Assembly: GCA_964034945.1 (NCBI GenBank)
Contig: OZ035960.1
Coordinates: 115,051,824 to 115,115,823, forward strand
DNA from: Chrysopilus asiliformis
Lineage: Eukaryota > Arthropoda > Insecta > Diptera > Rhagionidae
DNA: 64,000 nt
Direction of reading: 5' to 3'
Each line of letters begins with the position of its first letter. Positions within the stretch are counted from its first letter, which is position 1. Below, in pieces: positions 22,540 through 33,433 of the stretch. The position numbers and the translations under genes are program-made. The notes under the pieces were generated by a model. It was not told the origin of the DNA. It worked only from the letters and a program-made list of their open reading frames with translations, and did not search any database.

Positions 22540-23270
22540 GGGCTGTCCATTAAATGCGTCAGATTTTTAGAGATAGGTATCGGTACTAGGCTACATACAA
22601 AAAGTCTTGAAAAGGTGTGACGAGGGGAAGGCCTCAAAATTCAGAGGCCTCAAAATTCGGAGGCCTCAAATTTCAGGGGCGTCAAAATTCGATCCCGTAG
22701 AAAAGATCGTCCAAATTTCCGTTCCCTGAAACACAATCACTAAGGTATTTCTCTCGAAACTACATAATTTGTGGCTCGCAACAGATTACAGATAAGACGA
22801 GTGTTTTTATCATAGTACCAGGAAGATCGAGCCATGCTCGGCGACCTCAAAATCCTACTTTTGCTGATTTTTGGGGAAAAACTAAATTCACATTATCTTT
22901 ACAGAGCTTTTCCAGAGTTTTTAAATTCCTGACCTAGCAAGCTAGAACTAAAACTAACGCGCGATAACAAAATTTCATAGAAATCGGTTGAGTGGTTATT
23001 GAGTAATGAGGGAAAACTCAGGTTTGTAGTGAAAAAATCGAAAGCCCTTAGCCACCTTAGTGATACTGTAAAGTTTCATTGAGATCGGATCACCCAATTC
23101 GAAGATACCAGGCGAGGGGTATCGAGGGGAATTTTCTCAGAGGTGAGACCTATCTAGATCGATTCCTTGTCCCCGAAAATCCCTAACCCCAAGTTTCGTG
23201 AAAATCGTTAGGCGAGTTTTCGAGATCGTTAGTGCAGACAGACAGACAGACATTACTCGTATTAGGATTA
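22540..23270. repeat. Degraded repeat cluster
   Basis: Starts with GGGCTGTCCATTAAATGCGTCA, which resembles the end of the GGGGTCCATAAA...CGTCAC MITEs (60111-60306). Next comes a four-unit, 16-bp tandem (GGCCTCAAAATTCGGA) at 22630-22693. After it is text typical of insect LINE/SINE tails (AAATCGGTTGAGTGGTTATTGAG; GTGAAAATCGTTAGGCG) ending in GACAGACAGACAGACA near 23237-23251. Confidence 0.45.
22630..22693. repeat. 16-bp tandem repeat x4
   Basis: Four units beginning GGCCTCAAAATTC (the last GGCGTC) at 22630, 22646, 22662 and 22678, period exactly 16 bp. Confidence 0.8.
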
Positions 23271-25299
23271 ATTGATAAAAAAAATTAAAAACATTCAACT
23301 CTTCATGTGCCCATATATACGAATAATACTCGTACATTCCATTCACAAATAGTAATCATTAATCATTTGATTTTGTATAATGGGAAAAAGCTAAAAGGCA
23401 CAAACATACAGAAGAAAAAAAATAAACTTGAAAAAGAGAAATATATTTGGTAAACTGTTTCTAAGCAACTCCCACTGAAAATATACTTTTCGAAAATGTA
23501 AGTACTCTCCAAATAAATTGCTCCTGTCTATAAAATGTATACAAGAAAGCAAAATGGATTTAAAAAAAGGTGAAAATATTTGAAGAATTCGTACAGAACA
23601 TCGAACCTGCCTACCTGCCATCGTATTTTAGTTTCCCTTTTTCCTGCCATCGTATTTTTCTTCCCTTTTATAAATGCCCACACATATATAAAAGTAACGG
23701 AATTTTCACACCGTCCGACCGTTGACTGAAAACCCGTAGAAAGAACCCTTCGTCCATGAGAGATAAATCCTGAAAGTATCTTTCTTACTTTTCACATCTC
23801 TTACTGTCCTGTCAGCCTCGCCTTGCCGTCTTCAAGGAAACTGGGCGGGAAAAAAATACCGACATGCATCCAAATATACATTTACGAAAAGTACGTACAC
23901 ATTAATATGTATTATTGTTAGTAAGCGTATTTTTGGTGCGTATAAGAGCCACCTTTTTACCCAATCCCTTAATAATCCCTTTTTATACGAGGCATTTAAG
24001 GCAAACCCATTATGGCCATGGTGAAAAGTGCTACAATCATAACAGTACGCTTATCCGCATTAATGGCTATTAAAATCTCTTGTTTAAATGTTTTCATTTG
24101 AAAAACCCCCCAAAAATTGGGAGCCAGAAAATCCACCACGGGGAGCGTAACTGGAAAAAAGGTCTGAAAGGCCAATTCGTTAAGCATGTCATGCAATGAC
24201 GACCCTATTTACTTCTTCCTTATTATCAATAAGGGATTTAAAAAAAATCCCCCGTTTCCCTCTCAGTAAAAAAACAGAAGAAAAAAAACACATCCCCATA
24301 ACCGTCATGGGAAAAATATATACCAGAAAAAAAATTCAAGTGAATCGTAGGGTAGAAAATATTCAATGTGTCCGCATTTAGAGAGAATTTGTTTGGTTTG
24401 AATAAGTTAAGAAAATGCTAAGAAAACTGGCGGATTAGGGAACACGCATCCAGCATAGAACCATTTTTTGATGCTAAATGTATGATGGAAAGTGTACCAA
24501 CTGTACTCAAAATATACTACGAAAAGCTGGCTAAAAGTTACACATCCAATGTATAACACAATATAGACTGAAACGAACCAATGGTTACAGGATATATACG
24601 AGTAGTAAGTCTGGAAGATTCTTTCATCATAAATCACACAAGTCCTCGTTCCAGCGTAATCCTAACTGACAGGGGTGCTTTTTATTTTGGATTTGTGGCT
24701 GTACCATATTTTGATGTATTACTTTGTGGTAAAATGCGAAAAAAAAATATATGAATAAAAAAAATAATATAAAAAAATCATGTAACAATATTCCCTTTTA
24801 TATGGCCGTCTATCCTACACAAATATCCGCGTATACCTACATACGCAATAAACGAGAAAATGAAGAAAATATTCTTATGTTGCCCTTGTGATATGCCTAA
24901 AAATTTAACAAAAATAAAATTATGTGAAAAGTGCTGAAGATTCATATGAACTTGGCCTTTGTCATGTCCCAGTAAGCAAATTTATAACATTTTAAAAATC
25001 CTATCTGTGATTTTACAAAACTTTTATATCAATACCAAGAAAAAATCAAATTTTCTGAATGCTTTTCTTAGTCCATCAATGGGAAACGAGATCTTGAAAC
25101 AAAGTTTTTCCCTCCGCTACTGCACCTACAATTTTACACGGATTACGATGACTACATGGAACTGTATTGTAAGGTACCTAAAATATGTTACACTAAATTT
25201 AAATTTTCGGAACCCTCGACCCCCCCCCCCCCCCCCCCCTCGCAGAAAATGTCAAAATTTTATTCTGATCTAGGTTTTGGTACACTAAAATTTCATTGA
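23271..25299. other. Gene-free AT-rich stretch
   Basis: No gene recognised. A homopolymer C tract lies at about 25220-25239. CTGCCATCGTATTTT is directly repeated near 23615 and 23644. Confidence 0.45.
25220..25239. repeat. Poly-C tract
   Basis: An uninterrupted run of about 20 C in otherwise AT-rich DNA. The length is likely unstable and may be inexact in the assembly. Confidence 0.85.
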
Positions 25300-25514
25300 T
25301 TAATACATTGACTGCCAGACCAATTTTGCAAAAATGTAAGGGAGATGCCAATACATGTAGACGTACATACATGTATGAATGTATGTATGTATGCATGTAG
25401 ATTGTAGACCCAACTATCGAAAATGAGCCTTGGCCAATTTTCACTGGCTATCAAAAATGATAGCCATGGCTCACTGGCTATCAAAAATGATAGCCATGGC
25501 AGTCAATGTGTTAA
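25300..25514 (-). mobile_element. piggyBac-like MITE, family A, copy 3
   Basis: TTAA-flanked (25300-25303 and 25511-25514), oriented opposite to copies 1 and 2. On the minus strand it starts CACATTGACTGCCATGGC and ends CTGGCAGTCAATGTA. The TGGCTATCATTTTTGATAGCC palindromic unit occurs twice in full. Confidence 0.8.
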
Positions 25515-25843
25515 TACATTTTTGGTTGTAAAAAACGGTTTGGGTCTTTGAGTTTGTCTATTTCCTTACTTCATGTTCATACTGTTTATAAATGTGGTTA
25601 CACAAAATAAAATTGTGGAACCTAATGGTGAATTCGATTCACAGATTTGGAGCATGCTATACTTTGGAGTCGAAGAAAGGCCATTTTATTCAATACAATT
25701 TTGTTAGAAAAAATTTGTCAAAATTTTCTGTTCTATTTGAAATCTAGATTGAGCATTTTTCGATTAAAAAAAGCAGGCCATTCGGATACGCAATAAGTTT
25801 ATCATTTAATATCTCAACTCTTTCGATGTGTTCTGGGCTAACC
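25515..25843. other. Gene-free spacer
   Basis: No features recognised. Confidence 0.45.
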
Positions 25844-26284
25844 CCCGTCGCACACTTCAACTAAGCTATGTGAGCGAGACTAGCTATAGTTACATAGCTT
25901 AGCTGGGTTAGCTCACCTCGTTGCACACTTGAGCTAAGCTACGCGGCGATATTTTCGGTAAATATTTTTACGTTTTCCAGTCCAAATGCAATTGGCACTT
26001 ACACATTTATGTCCACAAAATACTACACTTTTGAAAACATCGATTCTACACTGTATAATGCCGAAAATATTTATATGTGAGTGTCAGCGATGCCAGCGAA
26101 GTCGTTCGCGTAGTTGAGGTCTGAACTACGCGAGCGAACTTAGTCCGCGTCGCCCATGACTACGCGATGTAGTTTCATAGTTTCGCTGAAGTCTGCGGTC
26201 GATAATGCAAATGCTAAGGATTTTACTTTCAGCGAGAAACTTACCTCACGTAGTTGAGCTCGCTTAGCTGAAGTGTGCGACGGG
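25844..26284. mobile_element. Foldback element (CCCGTCGCACACTTCA arms)
   Basis: 441 bp with ends CCCGTCGCACACTTCAACTA and CTGAAGTGTGCGACGGG. The interior is packed with variants of a word of about 12 bp (GAGCTAAGCTA, TAGTTGAGC, CTACGCG) in both orientations. A second CACACTTGAGCTAAG at 25932 suggests repeated or nested end sequences. It is related in motif to 6543-6706. Confidence 0.7.
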
Positions 26285-28132
26285 AGTAACTCAGGATATC
26301 AGTCTTGCATCGTCATTCAAAATAGAAAAAAAAATCCCAATCTTAAATCAAAATTCCATTTTTGTACCAAATTCGTGAATTTATCTTCTTCGTGTATTTC
26401 TGTTCGATGTTTGTTGGGTTTCTTTAATACGTTGCCCAATTTTACCCACTTACCTCTTACCCTTTGATCTAACATGGAAGTCTGCACACAATTTTTTTGT
26501 ATCGTATTTAGGAAATTTTCCTGTGAATTTCAAATTAGCTCCTTTTCTAACATTTTTTATGTGTACCTACTTTTAGGCGTATTTCATATATTTCCATCTT
26601 ATGTAATATTCGTGAAATACACACATATAGAATTTTAGAAAAATTGTTGATGAAATTACGAGTCAGAATTTTCTTTTAGGTTTATTACAAATTTTCTTCA
26701 AGCTTTCCATTTGAATGTTAATAGAAACGATGAATATCAATATATTTGCTTTTTTCATCTTTTTTTGTAAAATATCATCGTTTTGGCGCAGAGTTCGTCA
26801 CAATCCAATTCCAGCGAGTAAACATTGTGTGTATAAAATTGTATAATTTCCTTTTAAAATAAATTCGAGTGTGGGACAATTTACGTGCCACTTGATTGGT
26901 AATCATTTAAGATGAAAATCCGATTAGCATATTGGAATCGACGAATATTGGAAATCCTTCACATCTCCATGACATTTTGTAAATTATTTTTAATGGAGGC
27001 AAAACACTTTTCGTGCTTAAATGGCAATTATCTTTGAATTTTATCCTTGTGGTGTGAGATTTCATTTTACAGCATATTATCTTTACGTTTAAAAATTGCT
27101 TTTCGTAATTATCGAGGATTAAAAAATTCGTTAAATCACAAAAAAATATACTTGAGCTATCTGTAAGGTTGAATTTTATTTTTATAACATTCAAAATCCA
27201 CAATCTTGAAAATACAGAAAAATTACACACTAAAGCCTTTTTCTAATTGGCAAGAAAATATTTCACAGTAAATGATAGAACCACCCAATTCGACTATTCC
27301 TAGTTAAAACTCTCAAAAGTGAAATTAATTTTGAATTAGTTGGAAGAACTTTTCAACTTAAAATCTGTTCTTATCGAAGTTGATGTAAAAATTAAAATCA
27401 AGAGATTGAAACTTTTATTAGAAACGCAGACTTTATGAATGGTAAGATATCTCTTGACTTACGATGGATGCAGTAAACTCCAACGTAAATTAAGGAGTAA
27501 TTAACAACGGTTCCAATAGGAGATCAAATTACTAATGAAGATAATTTGATAGTTCTCCTTAGAAAATCTAACTCTATGGTAGATTCATTTACAACAAGTT
27601 ATTATACTTTAATGCGAAAATTAACATTGTTATCTTAGATATGATGATGTGCTTTCAAATTAACATTTTTCTTATTATCCCAGTTATAAAAGCGATGCAA
27701 ATGATGAAAGTATTTTGGTTACTACTTTCATACTACTTTCAAACCTTAGGATGCGTTCACACATTCAATTTTGGACGAATCGAAGTCCAATTGTTTACAC
27801 ATATTACATCTAGGCCGCACGGAATGTCATCCAAAAACGTAATCAATAAATTTAATGAGGCCCATTGGCTTGTCAACTTCTGTAAAAAGAGGAAATATAC
27901 ATAGGAAATAAACAATTCAAGTAAAAAATAAGTAATCAAACCATTTCACAGGTCATTTTTCAAGGATGACGACATTTTTACGTGTCAAATGTCATTTTGG
28001 CCGTATGGTGGCCGCATGGCAATGGTTAAATTTTTCTTTCCCCATTATGTGAATTTGCATAAACATCTAAAAAGTGATCTAAAGACGAAATCTGGAAATA
28101 TGTTCCCGAAAGTACTGTAAGGATAGCACCTA
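26285..28132. other. Gene-free AT-rich stretch
   Basis: No supported gene. Frames at 26907-27230 (-) and 27641-27904 (+) have no recognisable features. Confidence 0.45.
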
Positions 28133-28498
28133 TGTGAACTTGGCTTGCGAAGTGCGGAAACTCGAAATAAAATTTACATGAAAAAATTGTACTAAAATTG
28201 TACTAAATTGTACCGCAAAGAAAAAAAAGTGTACTAGTACAGTTTTCTGAAAAATCGAAAAAAAAAATATTTTTTGGTTTCGGAAGAATTTTTTTTTCGT
28301 AGAATAATTGTACTAAAATTGTACTAAATTGTACCACAAAGGAAAAAAATTGTATTCGTTCAGGTTCCTCGGAAATTGAAAAAAAATCGAAAAAAACGAT
28401 TTTTCGCGAGAAATCGGCAGTCTTGTTTCGGAAGGAAAAAATGTTTCTGCAGAATAATTGTACTAAAATTGTACTAAATTGTACCGCAAAGAAAAAAA
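28133..28498 (-). repeat. Left inverted array of composite
   Basis: TIR plus about three units. Read on the minus strand from the transposase outward, it gives the same unit order and text as the right array read on the plus strand, so the arms are mutually complementary. Confidence 0.8.
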
Positions 28499-28511
28499 AG
28501 TGCATAAACCA

Positions 28512-29135
28512 GCCAATCGTGCCGCCAGCCCATAAACCGCACCAAACAGTCACTCTTTGTGGGTGCATTGGTTTTTCGACAATCACTCTTGGATTATCAT
28601 TCGCCCAAATGCGGCTGTTCTGCTTATTGACGAATCCACTAAGGTGAAAATGTGCCTCATCACTGAAGATGATTTTCTTCGAAAATTGATCATCCACTGT
28701 TGCCATTTCTTGCCACCATTCTGACCATTGACGACGCTTGAAATGGTCAAGAGGCTTTAGTTCTTGAGTCAATTGCACCTTGTAAGCGTGTAAATGCAAG
28801 TCTTTATGCATAATGTTCATCAACGACGAGCGTGGGAGGTGCAATTGGTGGGCACGACGACGAGTTGAGGTGGACGGCTCTTCAGCCACACTATCGCGAA
28901 CAGCAGCAATATTTTCTGCAGTACGAGCTGTACGAGCATGCACTGGTGTTTTCACATCTCCTACAGACCCGGTTTGCTCAAATTTTTGCACGATTTTTCC
29001 GATTGTACGCACATTTGGACGATTAAATTGACCGAAAAAATCACGAAGTGCACGATATGCATTTTGATTTGAACGCCCATTTTCATAATAAGCCTGAATA
29101 ACTTTAACGCGTTGCTCGATTGTGTATCTTTCCAT
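28512..29135 (-). pseudogene. Tc1/mariner-superfamily transposase, 3'-truncated
   Basis: ATG at 29133-29135. About 208 residues are recognisable before the frame runs into the repeat array, where it continues as Phe/Lys-rich read-through. Residues 1-60 form the helix-turn-helix DNA-binding region (MERYTIEQRVKVIQAYYENG; RPNVRTIGKIVQKFEQTGSV). The LTQELKPLDHFKRRQW linker precedes IIFSDEAHFHLSGFVNKQN, whose Asp159 is the first catalytic Asp, followed by NPRV and VTVWCGLWAGGTIG. The second Asp and the third catalytic residue are missing; family members are about 340-350 residues. There is no stop or frameshift within the preserved part, suggesting recent loss. The enzyme would cut and paste DNA at TA sites if whole. 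Confidence 0.9.
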
Positions 29136-29249
29136 GGTTCAAATTGAGTTAGTCTGAAATTGAGAAATGTCAAATGAAATGCAGAAAAAAACTTGACGTT
29201 TAGGTGTGGTTCACATTCAACATCGGCCCTTAAAATTTGACCACCCTTT

Positions 29250-30167
29250 ACTAGTACACTTTTTTTCTTTGCGGTACAATTTAGTACAATTTTAGTACAA
29301 TTATTCTGCAAAAACATTTTTTCCTTCCGAAACAAGACTGCCGATTTCTCGCGAAAAATCGTTTTTTTTCGATTTTTTTCAATTTCTGAGGAACCTGAAC
29401 GAGTACACTTTTTTTTCTTTGCAGTACAATTTAGTACAATTTTAGTACAATTATTCTGCAGAAACATTTTTTCCTTCCGAAACAAGACTGCCGATTTCTC
29501 GCGAAAAATCGTTTTTTTTTCGATTTTTTTCAATTTCCGAGGAACCTGAACGAGTACAATTTTTTTCCTTTGTGGTACAATTTAGTACAATTTTAGTACA
29601 ATTATTCTACGAAAAAAAATTTCTTCCGAAACCAAAAAAAAATTTTTTTTTCGATTTTTGAGAAAACTGTACTAGTAACACTTTTTTTTCTTTGCGGTAC
29701 AATTTAGTACAATTTTAGTACAATTATTCTGCAGAAACATTTTTTCCTTCCGAAACAAGACTGCCGATTTCTCGCGAAAAATCGTTTTTTTCGATTTTTT
29801 TTCAATTTCCGAGGAACCTGAACGAGTACATTTTTTTTCCTTTGTGGTACAATTTAGTACAATTTTAGTACAATTATTCTACGAAAAAAAATTTCTTCCG
29901 AAACCAAAAAATATTTCTTTTTCGATTTTTGAGAAAACTGTACTAGTACACTTTTTTGCTTAGCGGTACAATTTAGTACAATTATTCTGCACCAAAAAAA
30001 ATTTCTTCCGAAAACACTGCCGGCTGGTCTTTTTTCAATTTTTAATTTCTGTCGAATCCTTTCGAGTACAATTTTTTTAAAATGCAGTACAATTTAGTAC
30101 AATTTTAGTACATTTTTTTCATGTAAATTTTATTTCGAGTTTCCGCACTTCGCAAGCCAAGTTCACA
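29250..30167 (+). repeat. Right inverted array of composite
   Basis: About seven units starting near 29251, 29402, 29553, 29675, 29824, 29945 and 30064, then the TIR. Two alternating unit types can be told apart: one with CTTTGCGGTAC and CTGCAGAAAC, the other with CTTTGTGGTAC and CTACGAAAAAA. Confidence 0.8.
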
Positions 30168-30309
30168 TAGGTAAAGATAGCGCGTTTTTCTCAAAAGGTA
30201 TTAAGCAAGTTCTAAAATACTAAAACATATACAAAATATTTGAACCCAGTAACGACGGGTCCGCATTCATTTTTTTCTGTTTCTTCAAAATAGAAAGCAT
30301 TTTTATAAT

Positions 30310-30559
30310 TGAGGCTATCAGAGCAAGAGTGGACCAACCCACATGTCGAAATCGTGAATGTTTTTGTGTTTGAATCACTATTGCGAGTGAGTTTTTAGAT
30401 AAAAATGTTTGGATGCACAAAAGAACATTTCAACATTGAGTAATAAAGTCCACAGAAATTTTTTTTTCCAAAAATTTACAGTCAATAATAGTACAAAAGT
30501 GGAAAAGCTTCAAAAACTCGATTATGTGGCTTGGTCCACTTTTGCTCTCATCGCCTCAA
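30310..30559. mobile_element. MITE with TGAGGC ends, copy 2
   Basis: The second copy of the element at 5421-5670 (same interior, CCCACATGTCGAAATCGTGA). Ends are TGAGGCTATCAGAGCAAGAG and TTTTGCTCTCATCGCCTCA. Confidence 0.8.
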
Positions 30560-30828
30560 TTATTTTGAATCGTCAATGCGCAATACGGAGGATGGCGATG
30601 AAGGCTGAAAATAATAAAAAACAACCAATATTCGACGTTCGAAAAAAATGGAAAAAATGTCTGAGGGCATAATTTAAAGTTATGCTCTCCACATTTAACA
30701 TCCCGTTTATTTATGCATATTTGACCATTCCACCCCTCAATCATGATTGTTCACCAAGTACTGAATTTCATATCGCCTAACCTTCCAATATCTTACTTAT
30801 TGGGTCGATGCAGTTTTCGACTGCGGTG

Positions 30829-30960
30829 CATTTCTTCAAAGAATTTAGCGCCCACTGCGCTTTCACCTTCAAAAACTTTCACTTGCGACGCATTTCTTCA
30901 AAGAATTTAGCGCCTACTGCGCTTTCACCTTCAAAAACTTTCACCTGCGACGCATTTCTT
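30829..30960. repeat. 62-bp tandem repeat, about 2.1 units
   Basis: CATTTCTTCAAAGAATTTAG at 30829 and 30891, with a third start at 30953 that diverges after CATTTCTT. Each unit contains GCGCTTTCACCTTC. Confidence 0.85.
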
Positions 30961-32281
30961 TTGGTCATTCTTTTCCTGTAGATAAATTGTCCGTATGACA
31001 ATGTGCTAACCTAGACAGGAATTTCAATATACTAACAACATAAGGATAAAAAAAACTTAACTCGTAAATTAACATTTTCGAGCGGTTATTGATTTTACAT
31101 TACACCCACACTAACTTCCGTTCGTAATAAATTTTCGAATCATTTATTACAATCGAAGCAAGTCTCGAATTCACTAAACTAGCAGAACTAACAAACAATT
31201 CATGCAGAAATTAACAAATATCCATGTAGCCAAACCAAACGAAGCGAAGCCAAATAAGGAATTTAATGTTTGCATTACAGCAGAATGCCGATGTCGGGTA
31301 AAAACCAAATTCAAAATTTCAACTTCCGCAAAACTGACAAACAAAACTATCATTGAGTTTGCTATAAATATCCGTATGTTTATAGTGTAATAGATATAGT
31401 ATCTATATCTTTTCATTAATGATGTAGAATTAGTTTTCTTGGCCTATTGTTACTGTTGACTATTTCCTATGGCAATGGCGGCGTACCCACCAGAATTTTC
31501 GAATTGTTGGATCAATTTGAAAATCAAGTTTAAAGTTTGTGTAATTTAGACACATTGAGAATTATCTATTATCTTGTCAATAAGGCGGAAATTTTCACTA
31601 TAGACAATATCGATTTAAAACTTTCCCATGATACTTAAATTCTACTATGTTTAAAACATGTTTTATGTAGGCATGCATAATACCCGCATAAGTATAACGT
31701 CCTTGTAGCTAAATACTTTGAGTTTGGACATCGATTGTCTACCAGAATGTGGTAAAGTTCTTTACTGTCTTAAGTTCTTAAAGTTGTACGTGTAGCTGAT
31801 GGGATTCGGATTAAATTCCATAATGTTAAAGTGGGTAGGTATATTGTAATTTTGTGGCATTTACTTTTCAAGGATTATGCTCATAGCAAACGGTCCTCGC
31901 TCGACTCGCTTAGCTGAAGATCTACTTATGACGAGATGGTTTATTCAACATATATATTTGCACGAATGATTAATTTTATCACTGTCTGCGGATTTACAAT
32001 TTGATTTATGTTTTTTGGTCCAAAACAAAAACCAAAGTTATAAACTCCCGAAGGGATTTTCTTGCGAATATCAAATAACACTGGAAAATACTTGATAAAC
32101 AGTTGTAAGCAGTTTACAATATTAGCTAAAACAAATTCTGCAACTGAATAAAAGGTTTTGTTATTAAAATCTTTGTAATATCCGGTAAAGCATAATTTCT
32201 TTGATGTTTTTTTTTTAAATAATAAAAAGAAGTTACATCAAACATAACTTCCCTACTAGAATTTTTGATTTTATGGCACGG
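30961..32281. other. Gene-free stretch
   Basis: No gene recognised; overlapping short frames near 31174-31416 have no features. Confidence 0.45.
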
Positions 32282-32390
32282 CACGTGTCTGACACTAAAA
32301 AGGTATAATATTTAGGTGGCAGACACGTGTCTGACACTAAAACGGTATAATATTTAGGTGGCAGACACATGTCATACACCAAAAATGCTA
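32282..32390. repeat. 42-bp tandem repeat containing CACGTG
   Basis: Units start at 32282, 32324 and 32366 (the last CACATG). Each holds CACGTGTCTGACACTAAAA and GGTATAATATTTAGGTGGC. CACGTG is the canonical E-box palindrome, but no gene is near, so regulatory use is only a possibility. Confidence 0.75.
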
Positions 32391-32963
32391 GTAGAATATT
32401 TCTTTTGATAATTCACGTAGCATTCTTCCCATTGGCAGCCATTTTATAGTAATTTTCTGGTAATTGTCTTTGATTCACTTTTTATTTTGTTTTGTATAAA
32501 ACCAGTGTCTTAAATGTCCTAAAAAAGTACGCATATAACACTTAAGCCTTGGTAACTTATAAACCAATGGAAAACTAGATGACATCGGCACGCGACTAGG
32601 ACGACAGCCAAGATCGGGAGCCGGTTGTATCGACGAAGCATTCTCACAACAATTAAAATATCTACGAAGCATTCTACAAAGTAAAAGCTCTCTTAAATCT
32701 TTGTTTGGCGACCGACATTTTAAGAAACTTTTTTAGGAAACCGAAAATCACAAGATCATTCTCCACCACCACCCCTCCCCCTTTTTAACCGACTTCCAAA
32801 AAAAGGAGGAGGTTATTTTTGCATCAACACGTTTAAAACCACGAGGCCCCGTCGATTTGCAGGCTTTGCTTTCCGAGAACCCTTCTTCCACTATCTTGTA
32901 TACCTCTTAATGAATTTTATTACCTGCTATTTAAAAAAAAAAGTTGAGTTTTATCATATCATA
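32391..32963. other. Gene-free spacer
   Basis: No gene. A 65-codon frame on the minus strand (32475-32672) is unsupported. Confidence 0.4.
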
Positions 32964-33433
32964 TCATACTAATATATAAAAATGAGTTGGTGTCTGTCTG
33001 TCTGTCTGTATGTTCCTCTTTCACGCAAAAACGGCTGAACCGATTGACTTGAAATTTTGCATGAGTATCTGTGGTAGTTCTGGTTCCAACATAGGCATAC
33101 GGAAAAGTAGCGCGAAGGGTGGGGGAAGTAAGGGGAGGGGGTAAAGTGATTTCGAAACTTAGTTTTTGCGCTATGTCACTCTGAACCGATTGGTTTGAAA
33201 TTTGGCATAGATGTTCGTCGAGGGTCCAGCCCCAACATAGACCCATTAAAAAGTAGCCCGAGAGGTGGGGGAGTAAGGGGAGGGGGTAAAGTCATCTCGA
33301 AACTTAGCTCTTCCTCTATGTTACCCTTTCGCGGGGAAACTACCGAGCCGATTGGCCTGAAGTTTAACTCCAACATAGACCATAAAAAAAATTTGAAAAA
33401 ACTTAACCCGACAACGACGGGTATGCAAGCTAG
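32964..33433 (+). mobile_element. Non-autonomous Helitron, about two modules
   Basis: TCATACTAATATATAAAAATG start after A, GTCT microsatellite, two internal modules (about 33110 and 33255), hairpin CCCGACAACGACGGG, and CTAG at 33430-33433 before T. The block joining the modules at about 33180 has lost the TTTCGCGGGGAAACTAC segment, a small internal deletion. Confidence 0.85.

Larger units (their letters stand above)
28133..30167. mobile_element. Foldback composite carrying a truncated Tc1/mariner transposase
   Basis: A 2,035-bp element flanked by TA on each side. The terminal inverted repeats start TGTGAACTTGGCTTGCGAAG and stay nearly identical for about 75 bp. Inside each TIR is an array of units of about 120-150 bp (GTACACTTTTTT...CTTTGCGGTAC, AATTTAGTACAATTTTAG, TTCCTTCCGAAAC). 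About three units lie in the left arm (28133-28498) and seven in the right (29250-30167), in mirror orientation. Between the arms lies about 750 bp of a Tc1/mariner-superfamily element with an open transposase frame that lacks its C-terminal third. TA target duplication and the mariner cargo fit, but it cannot move autonomously. Confidence 0.8.

Noticed and set aside
25220..25239. Poly-C tract as a functional G-quadruplex or i-motif
   Set aside because: A plain homopolymer with uncertain length and no gene nearby, so function cannot be argued from sequence.
28203..28511. C-terminal extension of the transposase frame (Phe/Lys-rich)
   Set aside because: This is translation of the repeat array, not transposase; homology stops near residue 208.
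30230..30265. CCCAGTAACGACGGGT resembling the Helitron 3' hairpin
   Set aside because: The CTAG end and the rest of the Helitron text are missing; the match is too short to call.
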